From the NCBI RefSeq assembly GCF_033118175.1, contig NC_083688.1, forward strand, positions 1,385,501 through 1,449,500: a DNA stretch of 64,000 nucleotides, given 5' to 3'. Positions 38,385 to 48,105 of this stretch are shown in pieces. A program made the translations under genes and the position numbers. The notes beneath the pieces are model-generated. The model made no database searches. It was given only the letters and a program-made list of their open reading frames with translations, and was not told where the DNA came from. The number at the start of each line of letters is the position of its first letter. The stretch's first letter is position 1. Source of the stretch: Dama dama (taxonomy: Eukaryota; Chordata; Mammalia; Artiodactyla; Cervidae).

Positions 38385-38494
38385 TGGACTTTGACCTCCG
38401 TGAAGCCTGGGTTATAGTTCAGGTTTTACCATTTGGTAGCAGTGTGACTTTGGGCAAGTTACTCGACCTCTCTGAGCCCCTTGAGTAAATTAGA
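38385..38494 (+). mobile_element. MIR SINE fragment
   Basis: GTTCAGGTTTTACCATTTGG, AGTGTGACTTTGGGCAAGTT and ACTCGACCTCTCTGAGCCCC are the 5' half of MIR. Confidence 0.75.
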
Positions 38495-38495
38495 C

Positions 38496-38625
38496 AATTT
38501 ATTAATTCAACAAATATTTATTGAGTACCTACTATGTGCCAGGTACTAGAAATAGAGCAATCGATAGCTAAATAAAAACCTTTCTGTACATATAGCTCAT
38601 ACTCTTAGTGAAGGATCCAGTTGTC
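38496..38625 (-). mobile_element. L2 LINE 3' fragment
   Basis: TTATTAATTCAACAAATATT, TATTGAGTACCTACTATGTG and CCAGGTACTAGAAATAGAGC, then ACATATAGCTCATACTCTTA, match antisense L2. Confidence 0.75.
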
Positions 38626-38822
38626 TGCCATATAGTAGATATGTTGCCTGTTATTTATATATGGCTGACACCACTTAGATTTGTTACATGGACATGATCA
38701 TTTCCTCCTCCTGCAGGAGTTTGATGAAGTGACAGTGGGCTGGATTCTGGTCTTTTTAAAATCAAAGACACGGTGCCACCAAAAGCAGAGTGTGCTCTTC
38801 CGTGGGGGTTTGGTATCTGCGG

Positions 38823-38937
38823 CTTTTCTTTTTTTAAAGTTTTATCTTAATGGAGCATAGTTGATTTATAATGTTGCGTTAGTTTCTACTGCACAGAGAA
38901 GTGATTCAGGTATATATACTACGTGTGTGTGTGTTTG

Positions 38938-38980
<43 letters not shown>

Positions 38981-39240
38981 TAATTCCATTATGCTTTAAC
39001 ACAGGACATTGAATATAGCTCCCTGTGCTAAAGAGGAGGCCCTGCTGTTCATCCTTTCCGTATGTAACAGTTTATATCTGCTGACCCCAAACTCCCCATC
39101 CATCCCGTCCCCACCACCCGCCCTCTTGGCAACCACGTCTGTTTTCAATGTCTGTGGGTCTGCTTCTGTCTCACTGATAAGTTCATTTGCGTCATATTTT
39201 AGATTCTACATATAAGTGACATCATACAGTATTTGACGTT
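38823..39240 (-). mobile_element. L1 LINE 3' end
   Basis: TGGAGCATAGTTGATTTATA, ATGTTGCGTTAGTTTCTACT, ACAGGACATTGAATATAGCT, CCCTGTGCTAAAGAGGAGGC, TTTTCAATGTCTGTGGGTCT and ATAAGTGACATCATACAGTA follow the antisense artiodactyl L1 3' end. A (TA)n run (38942-38972) sits where the consensus has its TATATA stretch. 5'-truncated. Confidence 0.9.
38942..38981. repeat. (TA)n/(CA)n microsatellite
   Basis: About 30 bases of pure TA followed by TACACACACATA, within the L1 3' region. Confidence 0.95.
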
Positions 39241-39439
39241 TGTCACTTTTAAAACTAAAAGCCGACTACTTGTTCTGGTGTGTTATGTCTTACCTGGGTT
39301 TCACCTCATCTGTTTCTTAATCATCCATCAGTCCATCTGTTCATCTGTTCATCCATCCAGCCATGTATCCCTTCAAGAGGTGTGCACCTCCAATTCCAAT
39401 ATTTCCTTTTATGAAAAAGTAGCTTAATTCATGTACATT

Positions 39440-39642
39440 TTGGGTTTGTGGCTCAGAAGGTGAAGGATCTGCCTGCAATGCAGGAGACCTGAGTTTGACC
39501 CCCGGGTTGGGAAGATTCCCTGGAGAAGGGAATGGCAACCCACTTCAGTATTCTGGCCTGGAGAATTCCACGGACAGAGGAGCCTGGCGGGCTACAGTCC
39601 ATGGGGTTGCAGAGACTTTGGACACAACTGAGCAAATTTTAC
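39440..39642 (+). mobile_element. Bov-tA SINE
   Basis: TTTGGGTTTGTGGCTCAGAA, CTGCCTGCAATGCAGGAGAC, GGCAACCCACTTCAGTATTC, GGCGGGCTACAGTCCATGGG and GACACAACTGAGCAAATTTT. Its tail ACTTTCACTTT leads straight into a second unit. Confidence 0.92.
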
Positions 39643-39800
39643 TTTCACTTTTTGGGTTGGGACAATCCACTGGAGGAGGGCATGGCAACCTACTCCAGTA
39701 TTCTTGCCTGGAGAATCCCATGGACAGAGGAGCCTGGCGGGCTGCAGTCCATGGGGTCGCAAACAGCTGGATACGGCTAAAGTGAATTAGCACGTGTGCG
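39643..39800 (+). mobile_element. Bov-A unit in tandem with the preceding Bov-tA
   Basis: A second, head-less unit: GGGTTGGGACAATCCACTGG, GGCAACCTACTCCAGTATTC, GGCGGGCTGCAGTCCATGGG, CGGCTAAAGTGAATTAGCAC. Together with 39440-39642 this is a head-to-tail tandem. Confidence 0.9.
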
Positions 39801-40793
39801 TTGGCCTTTGACCAGTCTGCCCCAGGACAGGTGGAGGTGTTTATCTGATGGGTGAATGTGGCTCAGGTAGTCTCTTCCTTCCCCTCTTTTTCCTGCTTGA
39901 GTCTTGGGAGCAGGCATAATTCCTTAATCCTCTGAGACTTTTACTGTCCAATACGGCTGCCTTTTCCACATGAGGTTATTAGCATTTGACATGTCGCTAG
40001 CCCAAACTGAGATGTGCTGTTAGTGTCAAATGTACTCTGGAATTTGAACACTTGGTATGAAAACAGAATGTAGAACATCTCATGAATATTTTTTTGTTGT
40101 TGCTTATGTATTAAAGTGATCACATTTTGGAGCTATTGGGTTAAACAGAAAGTTTTTAAATGAATTTTTTTTTTGTTTGTTTGTTTTTTATCATGGCTAC
40201 TAAAAATTTAGGCTTGTGTTGTTTCCGTTGGACAATGCTAGTTTAGATGCAGGCTTTGTTCCCGCGACGGGGCTTGGGGGTGGGTGGCTTGTCCTCACTG
40301 AGTTGTCTGTGACAAGGTGGGTCGGTCTGCTTAATTCCAGGGTTCATTGAGCGGACCCATTTGGCTCTCACAGAAAGCTGTGTTCTGCTCTCCAAATTAG
40401 CCTTTATTGGTACCAGAGGTGACGTGTTGGCCTCCATCTGCTACTCCTTTGTCTTATTTTCCAATGTGTTCAGAACTTGGGTGGAGAAGAGGAAAACTAT
40501 TTCTGGGTCTCGTTAAGGACCCCCTGCCAGTCTTCCAAACAGTACATACCAACCATTTACTGTGTGCCTGCCCTGAGCTGAGAACCACGCATAAAGCAGT
40601 CCAACCGTTCAGCACCCTGCCTGGCCTCCAAACTGAGACTTTTGGACAGTGATGATCACGTGGGAAAAATTCACACATATACATAGATCTTAAGTTTTGC
40701 TTATGATTTCAGGGAGCTGCTTAGATTTCTGGAAGGCATCCATGGGCCTGCTACGGGTCCTAGCACTCCTGGTTGAAATCTCTTTCTTTAGAG
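39801..40793. other. Unique stretch without a gene
   Basis: No gene. It includes a T run near 40167-40190 (TTTTTTTTTGTTTGTTTG) and a possible antisense L2/MIR piece at about 40520-40610 (CCATTTACTGTGTGCCTGCC). Confidence 0.35.
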
Positions 40794-41188
40794 CAGGGCT
40801 TGCCAGCCTCAGTGCTGTTGGCATTGGGGTTGGATAACTCTTTTTTAATATTTGTTCTTATTTATTTATTCATTTGGCTGCACCAGGGCTTAGTTGAAGC
40901 ATGCAGGATCTTTTGTTGCGGCGTATAGGATCTAGTCCCCTGACAAGGGGTCGAACCCACGCCCCCTGTGCTGGGAGAGTGGAGCTCTAGGCGCTGGACC
41001 ACCAGGGAAGTCCTGAATGGGTAATTCCTTATATAGAGCTCACCGGCACCATGTAGGGTGTTTAGAGGCATCCCTAATCTCACTTGATGCCGGGAGCATG
41101 ACCCCGAGTTAACGAAAACCAAAAAATGTCACCAGACATTGCCAAATGCCCCCTGAGGGGTCAAACAAGCCCAGCTGATACCCCTGAG
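40794..41188 (+). mobile_element. hAT (MER-type) DNA transposon carrying a SINE
   Basis: CAGGGCTTGCCAGCCTCAGT, GCTGTTGGCATTGGGGTTGG and ATAACTC lie left of the SINE; GTAGGGTGTTTAGAGGCATC, CAAAAAATGTCACCAGACAT and TGCCAAATGCCCCCTGAGGG lie right of it. This is the pattern of a short hAT relic (GGCACTATTGACATTTTGGG, AGGATGTTTAGCAGCATCCC, TCTCCAGACATTGCCAAATG). No transposase sequence. Confidence 0.68.
40845..41014 (-). mobile_element. CHR-type SINE inside the hAT element
   Basis: An A-rich tail on the left (TTATTTATTTATTCATTTGG), then CTGCACCAGGGCTTAGTTGA, GGGGTCGAACCCACGCCCCC and CTGGACCACCAGGGAAGTCC (head). Flanks GGATAACTCTT and GGGTAATTCCTT are similar and may be a decayed TSD. Confidence 0.85.
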
Positions 41189-41880
41189 CTGGACGGACCT
41201 GCCACGGCCTGGGTGCAGACGCCAGCATCGTGGGGTTGCCCTGTGTCTAAAGGTGTGTGGGCTCCGTGCGTTCTCAGCCTGGCCCCCTCATCCTGCCCCC
41301 CACCTCCACCCCCAGTGCTTGGTCTGGCCTCCCCTGGTCCCGCCCCATGCTGGGTGCACAGCCGTTTGGGTGAATGGAGACAGAAGGAAGAGATAGAGGC
41401 CCCTTTATGTTCCCCTCTCATGACACGCAAGGCTCCCTAGGACCCAGTCCTCAATCTCCGATCGGGCCCTAGGGGCGTGCCATCTCTAACTGTTTGTAAC
41501 TCAGACAGGCTGAACCCTCTCCCTCACCTCCCAGCTAGAAATTGCTGCTTCTGAACCAGTGAGATGAGGGTGTCCCTGAACAACCTCCAGCCAGACGTGC
41601 CCGGACCTCCCCTGGCCTCCGCCTGCCTCTCCCGCCTCCGGCAGCTGTGAGCCCCACAGACACCCGGGCGGTGCGCAGACGTCCTGCCTGGGGCCCCGCA
41701 GACCCCTCCCCAGCTCTGCGAGCGGCGCTGCTGCCTTCGGAGCAGACCCAGGGTTGGGAATTTTCACGGTCTCCAGAGAGCCGGCCTCCCAGGGCTCCCG
41801 GGAACGCAGCTGACTCTGGAGCTGGGTGAGAACTGGCTGTGTGTTGAGTGGATGTCACAGAAACCAAGCAACAAAGAGAA
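41189..41880. other. Unique GC-rich stretch without a gene
   Basis: No repeat or gene recognised; C-rich runs at about 41285-41310 (CCCCCCACCTCCACCCCCAG). Confidence 0.35.
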
Positions 41881-41884
41881 CAGG

Positions 41885-42010
41885 TCAGACAGAGCTGACC
41901 CGGTTCTCAGATCCCAGTTTTGACACTGTCATCTCGCGTGTGACCGCCAGGAAGTGCCTTCCCCTGAACCCCTCTTTCTCCTTTGGAAACGGGAATGTGG
42001 GTTGATTTTC
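41885..42010 (+). mobile_element. MIR SINE fragment
   Basis: CAGATCCCAGTTTTGACACT, CGCGTGTGACCGCCAGGAAG and CCCTCTTTCTCCTTTGGAAA resemble the MIR 5' half. Moderately diverged. Confidence 0.5.
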
Positions 42011-42261
42011 TCCAAGGCCCTTCTGCACTGATGCTGGAGGTTATTTTTGGTCCCTGTGGCTGGCATTGGCTCTTGCTTCGCTTTGTCCAGGCAAGTTTAC
42101 TTTCCCTTGTATGGCGAACGGAGCGAAAATGATTCCACTTCAGCTCTTCTGCTGCGTTTGGAGGTCCACCCCCCCGCCCCAGGCTTCTTCTACCTTCTGC
42201 ACCCTCTCAGTTTTGATTTCTAGGCTCAGCAGCCATCCAACCAGTGGCAGTTTTCTTATTT

Positions 42262-42330
42262 CATCCACCCTCAGTTTCCCCATCTGCACAATGGACGTAA
42301 TAATAATTAGTTCCTGTCTAATAGAATGAT
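42262..42330 (+). mobile_element. MIR SINE core fragment
   Basis: CACCCTCAGTTTCCCCATCT, GCACAATGGACGTAATAATA and TTAGTTCCTGTCTAATAG are the MIR core in sense; an antisense MIR follows 25 bases later. Confidence 0.65.
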
Positions 42331-42347
42331 GATAGTAGTATTTACTA

Positions 42348-42468
42348 TTTGTGGGGGAAAGAGCCTGGCGAGATGTCTTGCCCAGGTTACAGAACAGCAG
42401 GTGGTGGAGCTGGGATTAAATCCAGGGAGGCTGAGGTCCAGAGCGCAGGCTCTGACCCATCTGGGGAC
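42348..42468 (-). mobile_element. MIR SINE fragment
   Basis: AGATGTCTTGCCCAGGTTAC, AGAACAGCAGGTGGTGGAGC, TGGGATTAAATCCAGGGAGG and CTGAGGTCCAGAGC are the antisense MIR end, forming an inverted pair with 42262-42330. Confidence 0.65.
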
Positions 42469-42849
42469 ATGGGCTTCCAAGTCAGAGAATATTCTTTCCA
42501 AAACCCCTGGGAGAAACTTACTGTGAGCTTGCATGGAAGGTACACAGTATGCAGGATGCAGGCGGGTCCTCAGATGGGAGTGTGTTAAGGGCTCACCTGT
42601 TACCCAGAAACCTGAGGGTCTGCACGTGTGAAGCCGTGTTCACCCCGCAAAATGTGTGGAGCGCTTAGGCTGTGTCTGGCACCCTATGGGAACAAAATCT
42701 CTGCCTCTGCGGTGCTGAAGATCTGACAATAGGAGCCAGATAATGATGATAATGATACACGCGTGTGAGAAGGAGGTACAGTGGGGGGTGAAGAATGAGC
42801 AAAGATCTCGAGTGAGGAAAACGGAGGGGCAATTTCAAACAGGGAGTCT

Positions 42850-43066
42850 GGTGTGTGCCGCTGCGTCGCTTGGCCATGTCCAACTCTGCGACCCCACGGA
42901 CTGTAGCCCACCAGGCTCCTCTGTCCCTGGGATTCTCCAGGCAGGAATACTGGAGGGGGTTGCTGTGCCGTCCTCCAGGGGATCGTCCCGCCCCAGGGAT
43001 CGAACCTGAGTCTCTTATATCTCCTGCACTGGTAGGGTTCACCGGCTGAGGCACCGGGGAAGCCCA
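42850..43066 (-). mobile_element. Bov-tA SINE
   Basis: GTGTGTGCCGCTGCGTCGCT, GGATTCTCCAGGCAGGAATA, AGGGATCGAACCTGAGTCTC and GGCTGAGGCACCGGGGAAGC. Full length; inserted into an old L2 that continues on both sides. Confidence 0.92.
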
Positions 43067-43067
43067 T

Positions 43068-43390
43068 CAATAGTTCAGCAAAAATCTGAAGGAGGTGAGG
43101 GAGTTGGCTTGTGTCAGAGCAAAGGCCCTGTGGCCGGCCTGTGCTCGGCCGGTGGAGGGAACCGCCAGGAGACCGGTGGGGCTGGAGTGGGAGGAGCAAG
43201 TGTTGTAGAGGTCGGAGAAGGTGAGGGAAGTGACGGAGTGAGACCAGATAGGGCTGTGAGGGGCAGAATAGGGACGTGCGCCTTGATTCTGAGTGAGGTG
43301 GGAGCCACGGAGGGTTCTGGGTAGAGGGAACGTGGATGTGTGAGAGTCAGAATGGCTCATCTGGGGGCCCCGCCTCAGACGGAAGGTGCT
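43068..43390 (-). mobile_element. L2 LINE (old, antisense)
   Basis: AGAGCAAAGGCCCTGTGGCC, GGAGTGGGAGGAGCAAGTGT and the GAGGTGGGAGCCACGGAGGG region agree with the antisense L2 order (GTGCAAAGGCCCTGAGGC, then GGGGAGCCATGGGAGG). Confidence 0.6.
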
Positions 43391-44035
43391 CTAGGACTCC
43401 TTCCCTCTGGTCTCTGGCACAGAGGTCCAGCGCAGGAGTAGTCACCTCTCCAGGAAGCCCCAGAAGCATCTGAAACACCGCACTCAAGGCCAGCGGATGC
43501 TTGCTTTGGGCTCAGCTGCCCGGCTCCTTGGATATGCCAGCTCCCCGAGGCTGAGCTTCCCCTCCCTCGGCCCTCTGAGGCCCTGGGCTTTTCATCTCAT
43601 GCTTTGTCCCCTTGGGCAATTATTTATTATTTCCTTCTCCACAGTGTTTCTGAGACACGGCTCTTATGAAAGATGCTACACTGAATAAAGTGGGACGGCA
43701 TCATAATTCACCCTGGATCCTGCTGAAATATTTGAACGACAACACATCACTGTCCAATTTTGCTGCTCTCCGCTTCGAGGGAGAGGCAGGAAAGCCCCGC
43801 TTGGGTGTTCTGAGCTCTTCGCAGCGTGGAATGAAGCAGCTTTAGCAGCCGCAGCACTGAACGGAGGCACAGGATGGGGGCCCGTGACCGAACACGGCTG
43901 AGAGGGCCTTTGGCTCTGCTGCCCGGCCTCCTCCTTCAGACGGGAAGGGCCTGCGGGAAGGCAGTCTGACTCTTCTCCTTCCTGATGGCTCCCCTGGTGC
44001 CTGGTCCGGGATGCTGAACGAGAGGGTATGCCAGA

Positions 44036-44112
44036 ATGCAGCTCTGGAGTCAGGCTGGCTTGGTTTAAACCCCAGCCCGACCGCTTGGTAACTGGCTTCT
44101 CTTGGACCAGAC
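44036..44112 (+). mobile_element. MIR SINE fragment
   Basis: AGCTCTGGAGTCAGGCTGGC, TTGGTTTAAACCCCAGCCCG and TTGGTAACTGGCTTCTCTTG are the 5' part of MIR, just upstream of a BovB insertion. Confidence 0.55.
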
Positions 44113-44139
44113 CCTTAGGGCTCCGTCTAGGACCCAGAT

Positions 44140-45013
44140 GTTGTTGTTCAGTTGCCCAGTCATGTCCGACTCTTTGTGACCCGTGGACTGCCAGGCCTCC
44201 CTGTCCTTCAATTCCCGGAGTTTGCTCAATTGTGTCCATTGAGTCAGTGATGTAATCCAACCATCTCATCCGCTGTCGTCCCCTTCTCCCTCCTTCAATC
44301 TTTCACAGCATCACAGTCTTTTAAAATGAGCCAGCTCTTCGCATCAGGTGGCCAAGGCATTGGAGTTTCAGCTTCAGCATCAGTCCTTCCAATAAACACC
44401 CAGGACTGATCTCCTTTAGGATGGACTGGTTGGATCTCCTTGCAGTCCCAGGGACTCTCAAGAGTCTTCTCCAACACCACAGTTCAAAAGAAATTCTTCT
44501 GCGCTCAGCTTTCTTTATAGTCCAACTCTCACAGCCATACATGACCACTGGACAAACCATAGCCTTGACTAGATGGACCTTTGTCAGCAAAATAATGTCT
44601 CTGCTTTTTAATACACTCTCTAGGCTGGTTGAAAAATTTCTTCCAAGGAGCAAGTGTCTTTTAATTTCATGACTGCAGTCACCATCTGCAGTGATTTTGG
44701 AGCCCAAAAAATTAAGTCTGTCACTGTTTCCATTGTTTCCCCACCTATTTTCCATGAAGTGATGGGACCAGATGCCATGATCTTAGTTTTTTGAGTTTGA
44801 GTTTTAAGCCAGCTTTTTCACTCTCCTCTTTCACTTTCATCCAGAGGCTCTTTAGTTTCTCTTTGCTTTCTGCCATAAGGGTGGTGTCATCTGTGTATCT
44901 AAAGTTATTGATATTTCTCCCTGCGATCTTGATTCCAGCTTGTGCTTCATCCAGCCTGGCATTTCACATGATGTGCTATGCATATAAGTTAAATAAGCAG
45001 GGTGATAGGATGC
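44140..45013 (-). mobile_element. BovB LINE 3' 0.87 kb (RT end and C-terminal region)
   Basis: Antisense, from GTTGTTGTTCAGTTGCCCAG to the RT region TAAATAAGCAGGGTGATAGG. The YADD site reads as YTDD: the + strand shows GGTGTCATCTGTGTATCT near 44884, so the alanine codon is mutated. Frames 44295-44755 (minus) keep YGCESWTIKKAE and WCWRRLLRVPG. CAGATG flanks both ends (about 44134 and 45013), possibly a short TSD. Confidence 0.95.
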
Positions 45014-45087
45014 AGATGACTAACTACCAAGAACTAGACTAGCTAACTAATATACATTATCACATGGATCGTCATACGATAATTTGG

Positions 45088-45425
45088 ATTAGTTAGCTCT
45101 GGCCGAATAACAAGTAAACCCCAAATTCAGTAGCTTAGAGCAACAAACAATTATCCTTTCTTCATACAGTTTCTGAGGGTGGGGTAACTACTGATGGTCG
45201 CAGCTCGGCCGGATGGTTCAGTCTCTCATGAGGTTTTTTTTTGTTTCCAAGATGCCAGCTAGGTCTGCAGTCGTCTGAATGCTTGCCTGTGACTGAAGGA
45301 CTTGCTTCCTCAGTGGCAGCCTCATGTGCAGTCCCAGGAGGCCTCCTTCGTCATGACATGAACCTGTGTGTTGGCTCACGACAGGGCAATGGGGCACGGA
45401 TGACCAAGAGAGCCACCAGGATGGA
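45088..45425 (-). mobile_element. Ancient LTR-like repeat (MaLR/ERVL-type)
   Basis: GGCCGAATAACAAGTAAACC, CCAAATTCAGTAGCTTAGAG, CAACAAACAATTATCCTTTC and CATACAGTTTCTGAGGG match the antisense family pattern (CATAACAAATTACCCC, AACTTAGTGGCTTAAAAC, AACAAACATTTATTATC, TCTCACAGTTTCTGTGG). The same pattern is clearer at 53065. Confidence 0.55.
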
Positions 45426-45447
45426 AGTCACATGCCTTTCCCTGCAA

Positions 45448-45503
45448 TGCTTTTAATACATTTACAGAACAACCATCACCACAACCCAATCTGAGAACAT
45501 TGC
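45448..45503 (-). mobile_element. L1M LINE, part 1
   Basis: AATACATTTACAGAACAACC and ATCACCACAACCCAATCTGA, then GAACATTGCAAG, are the antisense L1M segment preceding the Bov-tA insertion. Confidence 0.65.
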
Positions 45504-45712
45504 AAGCTTCCCCTGTGGTCAGACAGTAAAGAATCTGCCTGCAATGCAGGAGACCTGGGTTTGATCCCTGGGTCAGGAAGATCCCCTGGAGAAGGGCATG
45601 ACTACCCGCTCCAGTATTCCTGCTTGGAGAATCCAAGGACTGAGGAGCCTGGTGGGCTGCAGTCCGTGGGGTCACTGAAGAGTCAGACACCACTGGGTGA
45701 GTTTCACTTTTC
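45504..45712 (+). mobile_element. Bov-tA SINE in an L1
   Basis: CTTCCCCTGTGGTCAGACAG, GGTTTGATCCCTGGGTCAGG, CTACCCGCTCCAGTATTCCT, GTGGGCTGCAGTCCGTGGGG and CAGACACCACTGGGTGAG. Full length. Confidence 0.92.
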
Positions 45713-45884
45713 ATCCTCCCTACAAGTTACCTCGTGCGCCTTTGCAGTTAACCCCTGCCTCACCGCTCTCAGCGCTAGGAAGCCACCATTCTGTCTTCTA
45801 TCTACATACCAGTCATTTCATATAAATGGAACCATGGGATATAGTGTTTTCTGCCTGGATTCTTTCACCTAGCGAAATGTTTTT
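45713..45884 (-). mobile_element. L1M LINE, part 2
   Basis: GCCTTTGCAGTTAACCCCTG, CATTTCATATAAATGGAACC and GGATTCTTTCACCTAGCGAA match L1M. It ends in AGCGAAATGTTTTT (45871-45884), repeated at 46333-46346. Confidence 0.82.
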
Positions 45885-46161
45885 ATTGTTATTTTTACCA
45901 CCAGTTTGTTGGAAATCTATTTCATTGGGGATTTATATAACACAATGTAAAAGTGAGCATCTTCCTTCCTTCTCAGGGTTTCACAGAGTGTATGGTCTAT
46001 CAGATATAAACTTCAGTGTGAAAATAAATGCCATATGATGATTTATTTTAAACCAAAGAGTTAGCGCTACGGTTTTTTACTCATTTTTTTTTTTGGTTGT
46101 TATTGAAGTAGAGTTGATTTACAATGTTGTGTTAGTTTTAGGTGTATAGCAAAATGATTCC

Positions 46162-46298
46162 CGTGTGTGTGCGTGCTTAGTCACGCGGTCGTGTCTGACT
46201 CTTTGTGACCTCTTGGACTGTAGCCCGCCAGGCTCCTCTGTCCATGGGAATTCTCTGGGCAAGAATACTGGAGTGGGTTGCCATTTACTCCTCCAGGA
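46162..46298 (-). mobile_element. Bov-tA SINE, head-truncated
   Basis: CGTGTGTGTGCGTGCTTAGT, GTGTCTGACTCTTTGTGACC, TGTCCATGGGAATTCTCTGG, AAGAATACTGGAGTGGGTTG. The tRNA-derived half is missing beyond CCATTTACTCCTCCAGG. Confidence 0.9.
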
Positions 46299-46304
46299 AA
46301 TGAA

Positions 46305-46330
46305 TATATATATATATATATATATATATT
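46305..46330. repeat. (TA)n microsatellite
   Basis: Uninterrupted TA of about 26 bases at the L1 position that is TATATA-rich in the consensus; the parallel tract in another L1 copy is at 38942. Confidence 0.95.
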
Positions 46331-46332
46331 CC

Positions 46333-47542
46333 AGCAAAATGTTTTTGAGATTCATCCTTGTTGCTGCATGATCAAGAGCTCATTCCTTTTTCTTGCCAAG
46401 GAACGTTCCATTGTATGGATGTACCACATTTTGCTCATCCATTCATCTGTTGATGGACATTTGGATTGTTTTCACTTTTTGCTTGTGATGAATAATTCAC
46501 GTACAGGTCTTTGTGTGGACATATGTTTTCATTTCTCCCTGTGGGTGGGAATTGCTGGGTCATTATGCGTTTACGTTTATCTTTTCACAGGAATGGCCGG
46601 GCTGTCTTCCACAGTGGCTGCACCGTTTCAATTCCCACCAGTTAGAGGCCAGGGCTCCGGTTTCTCTATATCACATCCACACTTGGCATGATCTGTCTTC
46701 TTGATGAAAGTCATTCTAGTGGGTGTGTAGCAATGTCTCGTTGCATTTCATTTGCATTTCCCGGATGATTAATTGTGTTGAACATCTTCTCGTGGGCTTG
46801 TTAGCTATTCATATATCTTCTTTGATGAAATGTCTATTCTTATCTTTTGCCTATTGGGCTTTTTATCTTATTGTTAAGTTATAAAAATTCTTTATATGTT
46901 CTGAATGCACGTCCATTATCAGATGTATGACTTACAAATATTGTCTCCCGGTCTGTGCTTCGTCTTCCTGTGCTCCTGGCGGTCTCTTCTAAAGTGTGGA
47001 AGTTTTTAATTGTGAAGTCCAACTTAACAAGTTCTTTTCTTTTATTTATCGTGCTCTTTGGGGATGATCTGTTATGTGATACTTTACTGTCATATTAAGA
47101 ACTCTGTCCAACTCAAGGTCATGAAGATTTTCTCCTATGCTTTCTTCTAAAAGTTTTATAGTTTTAGTTCTTACATTTAGATCCACAATACATTTTGAAT
47201 TAACTTTGGGATATGGTGTAAGGTCAATGTCTGAATTGATTTCATTGAAAAGGTTATCATTTCTCCATTGGTGTCTTAGAATCTTTGTTGAAAATCAGTT
47301 CACTGTAAATGTAAAGATTCATTCCTTGACTTTTAGTTGTGCTCCGTTGATCTATATGTTTATCTTTGTGCCAATACCACACTGCCCTATTTACTGTGCC
47401 TGTCTAGTGAGTTTTGAAATCTTGCAGTGTAAATCCTTCAACTTTGTGTTTTTTAGAATGGTTTTGGCTGTTCTAGCTCCTGTGTACATCCATATACATT
47501 TGAGCATCAGCTTGTCTATTTCTCCAAAAGCCCCGCTAGGAT
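46333..47542 (-). mobile_element. L1M LINE, part 3 (~1.2 kb)
   Basis: GAGATTCATCCTTGTTGCTG, CATTGTATGGATGTACCACA, TTCATCTGTTGATGGACATT, GGAATTGCTGGGTCATTATG, TTGCATTTCATTTGCATTTC, AAAATTCTTTATATGTTCTG and GAATGGTTTTGGCTGTTCTA follow antisense L1M 3' sequence through most of the 3' UTR and into the distal ORF2. No usable frame. Confidence 0.92.
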
Positions 47543-48105
47543 CTAGGCAGCATCTTTATTGACGTGAGACTCTTGGAAATCTCATGTTATCAATGTGACG
47601 TGTTCTTTCAGCCTTGGCTCGGTTGGGATGGGACCAGCACCCCAGAGGTGAAATCACTGGGGACTGTCTTGAAACCTGACTACCACCTAATGGACGTGAA
47701 CATTCATGTTCACAGGAAATAGTAAAGACTTGGTTTGGCAGAAGGACTTTCTCACTCACCCTCCAGGCTACCCATCGACTTCCTCAAGTTCTTCTCCCAT
47801 CTTTCTGACGATACGAATGTGGCAGTCGAGGTCCAGGGCTCAGGGTGGCGGTCCACCAGAGCTGGGAGACACAGGAAGCTGGGCTGTCATCTAAGTTCAA
47901 GTTTCCTTGGTGGATACTTGATACTTGGATATTTGAAAGGGGGTATTTGTCCTTTCCCATCAGACTGGGAATCCCTATGAGCAATTACTCAGCATCTCTA
48001 AAGACTGTCAGATGAAGGTTTGGTTTCAGCAGTGGTAGTAGATTGTCTCAGTGAGTTGGGATTGCCACAGGTAACTTGCTACTGATAAATAATAAGGTGC
48101 CAGCT
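47543..48105. other. Unique stretch without a gene
   Basis: No repeat recognised after the L1 fades out (about 47545-47600). It ends at the TSD of the large BovB. Confidence 0.35.

Larger units (their letters stand above)
45885..46332 (-). mobile_element. Younger L1 3' end with ~190 bp of extra 3' sequence (possible transduction)
   Basis: Bounded by 14-bp repeats, AGCGAAATGTTTTT and AGCAAAATGTTTTT (one mismatch), so the whole block entered the older L1 as one unit. Read on the minus strand it is the L1 3' end (46085-46160; TTTACAATGTTGTGTTAGTT on +) ending in an A tail (T run 46086-46096). About 190 bp of non-L1 sequence and a second A-rich end at about 45885-45896 follow. A Bov-tA and a (TA)n run lie in its 5' part. 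Confidence 0.6.
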
